A stretch of 6,382 nt of DNA from an uncultured Actinomycetes bacterium (GTDB taxonomy: Bacteria > Actinomycetota > Acidimicrobiia > Acidimicrobiales > Microtrichaceae): positions 1 through 6,382 of the forward strand of contig CAJBIS010000299.1 of NCBI GenBank assembly GCA_903953195.1, written 5' to 3'. Numbering within the stretch: position 1 is the first letter of the stretch; the number at the start of each line of letters is the position of its first letter. The position numbers were made by a program, and so were the translations under genes. Below, piece by piece: positions 5,923-6,382 of the stretch. The notes below the pieces were generated by a model that did not search any database, had not been told where the DNA came from, and saw only the letters and a program-made list of their open reading frames with translations.

Positions 5923-6382
5923 TCAGCCGAGTTTCGGCAGCGCCCGCTTGAGGTTCCGGACGGCCTGACTGATGCGCTGTTCGTTCTCGATGAGGGCGAA
6001 CCGCACGTTGCCCTCGCCGCCGGGGCCGAACCCCACGCCGGGCGACAGCGCCACGCCGGCCTCCTTGACCAGGAACGAGCAGAACTCGACGGACCCCATC
6101 TCACGGTACGGCTCGGGGATCGGCGCCCACGCGAACATGGTGCCCATCGGCGGCGTCATCTCCCAGCCGATGCGTTCGAGACCGGAGCACAGCGCGTCAC
6201 GGCGACCCTGGTAGATCGCGTTGACCTCGACCGGGAACTCCCGCTCCTCGTTCAGCGTGACCGTCGCGGCGATCTGGATGGGTTGGAACGTTCCGTAGTC
6301 GAGGTAGCTCTTCATCTTGGCGAGCGCCGCGATCACCTCGCGGTTGCCGACCATGAACGCCACTCGCCAGCCGGCCATCGAG
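5923..6382 (-). CDS. AlaC-like class I/II aminotransferase, C-terminal part (5' end outside window)
   Basis: This is the C-terminal 153 residues or so of a PLP-dependent fold-type I aminotransferase, a cytoplasmic enzyme. The visible part begins in SMAGWRVAFMVGN, the segment right after the PLP-binding Lys, which should lie about three codons outside the window. The Arg of GWR contacts the PLP phosphate in this family. KSYLDYGTFQPIQ, GTMFAWAPIPEPY, VALSPGVGFG and VRFALIEN follow, the last with the Arg that binds the substrate carboxylate. These blocks resemble E. coli AlaC (glutamate-pyruvate aminotransferase) closely. Actinobacterial relatives are also annotated as putative aspartate or LL-diaminopimelate-type aminotransferases, so the exact amino acid pair is not certain and no symbol is given. 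An ACT-domain protein gene follows on the same strand after 66 bp, which may point to amino-acid-responsive control, although that link is inference. Confidence 0.87.
   Translation of the reverse strand, partial: SMAGWRVAFMVGNREVIAALAKMKSYLDYGTFQPIQIAATVTLNEEREFPVEVNAIYQGRRDALCSGLERIGWEMTPPMGTMFAWAPIPEPYREMGSVEFCSFLVKEAGVALSPGVGFGPGGEGNVRFALIENEQRISQAVRNLKRALPKLG

Noticed and set aside
1..6382. Mobile elements, CRISPR arrays, tRNA or rRNA genes, riboswitches, toxin-antitoxin or defence genes
   Set aside because: No transposase or integrase motifs, no spaced repeats and no RNA gene signatures were seen, and coding sequence occupies nearly the whole window.

Overview
This is a gene-dense, very GC-rich chromosomal window with seven protein genes and almost no intergenic DNA. 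Gene content points to an actinobacterium: an MtrA/MtrB-type two-component system followed by a GerMN-domain lipoprotein (the mtrA-mtrB-lpqB arrangement), a group of 6-phosphofructokinase with Gly104/Lys124, an ACT-domain protein of the mycobacterial Rv3013 type, GTG starts and promoters that look leaderless. The divergence from mycobacterial proteins and the short lipoprotein would fit a deep-branching actinobacterial lineage such as the Acidimicrobiia, but that placement is inference.

Region 1 (1-2656, + strand) is a tightly packed operon. It holds the C-terminal part of an OmpR/PhoB-type response regulator (MtrA-like, cut by the window edge), a 530-residue membrane histidine kinase (MtrB-like) starting 4 nt after it, and a 217-residue GerMN lipoprotein whose start overlaps the kinase stop. 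In characterised actinobacteria this trio links envelope status to cell-wall and division gene expression, with the lipoprotein acting on the kinase from outside.

Region 2 (2661-5218) holds two central-carbon kinases in divergent orientation: 6-phosphofructokinase (- strand), which converges on the lipoprotein gene with only 4 nt between stop codons, and glycerol kinase (+ strand). Their start codons are 23 bp apart, and that gap contains two overlapping -10-like hexamers on opposite strands sharing one TA step, each placed for a leaderless or nearly leaderless transcript. Together the enzymes cover glycerol entry and the committed step of glycolysis.

Region 3 (5260-6382, - strand) contains an ACT-domain protein with a C-terminal region that looks like a degenerate GAF domain, preceded by the C-terminal part of an AlaC-like aminotransferase cut by the window edge. 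A 14-bp tandem repeat sits over the glycerol kinase stop codon in the short convergent gap.

I see no mobile element, CRISPR array, tRNA, rRNA or defence system. Nothing here amounts to a clearly new system; the most unusual points are the stripped-down LpqB-like lipoprotein and the shared divergent promoter between pfkA and glpK.
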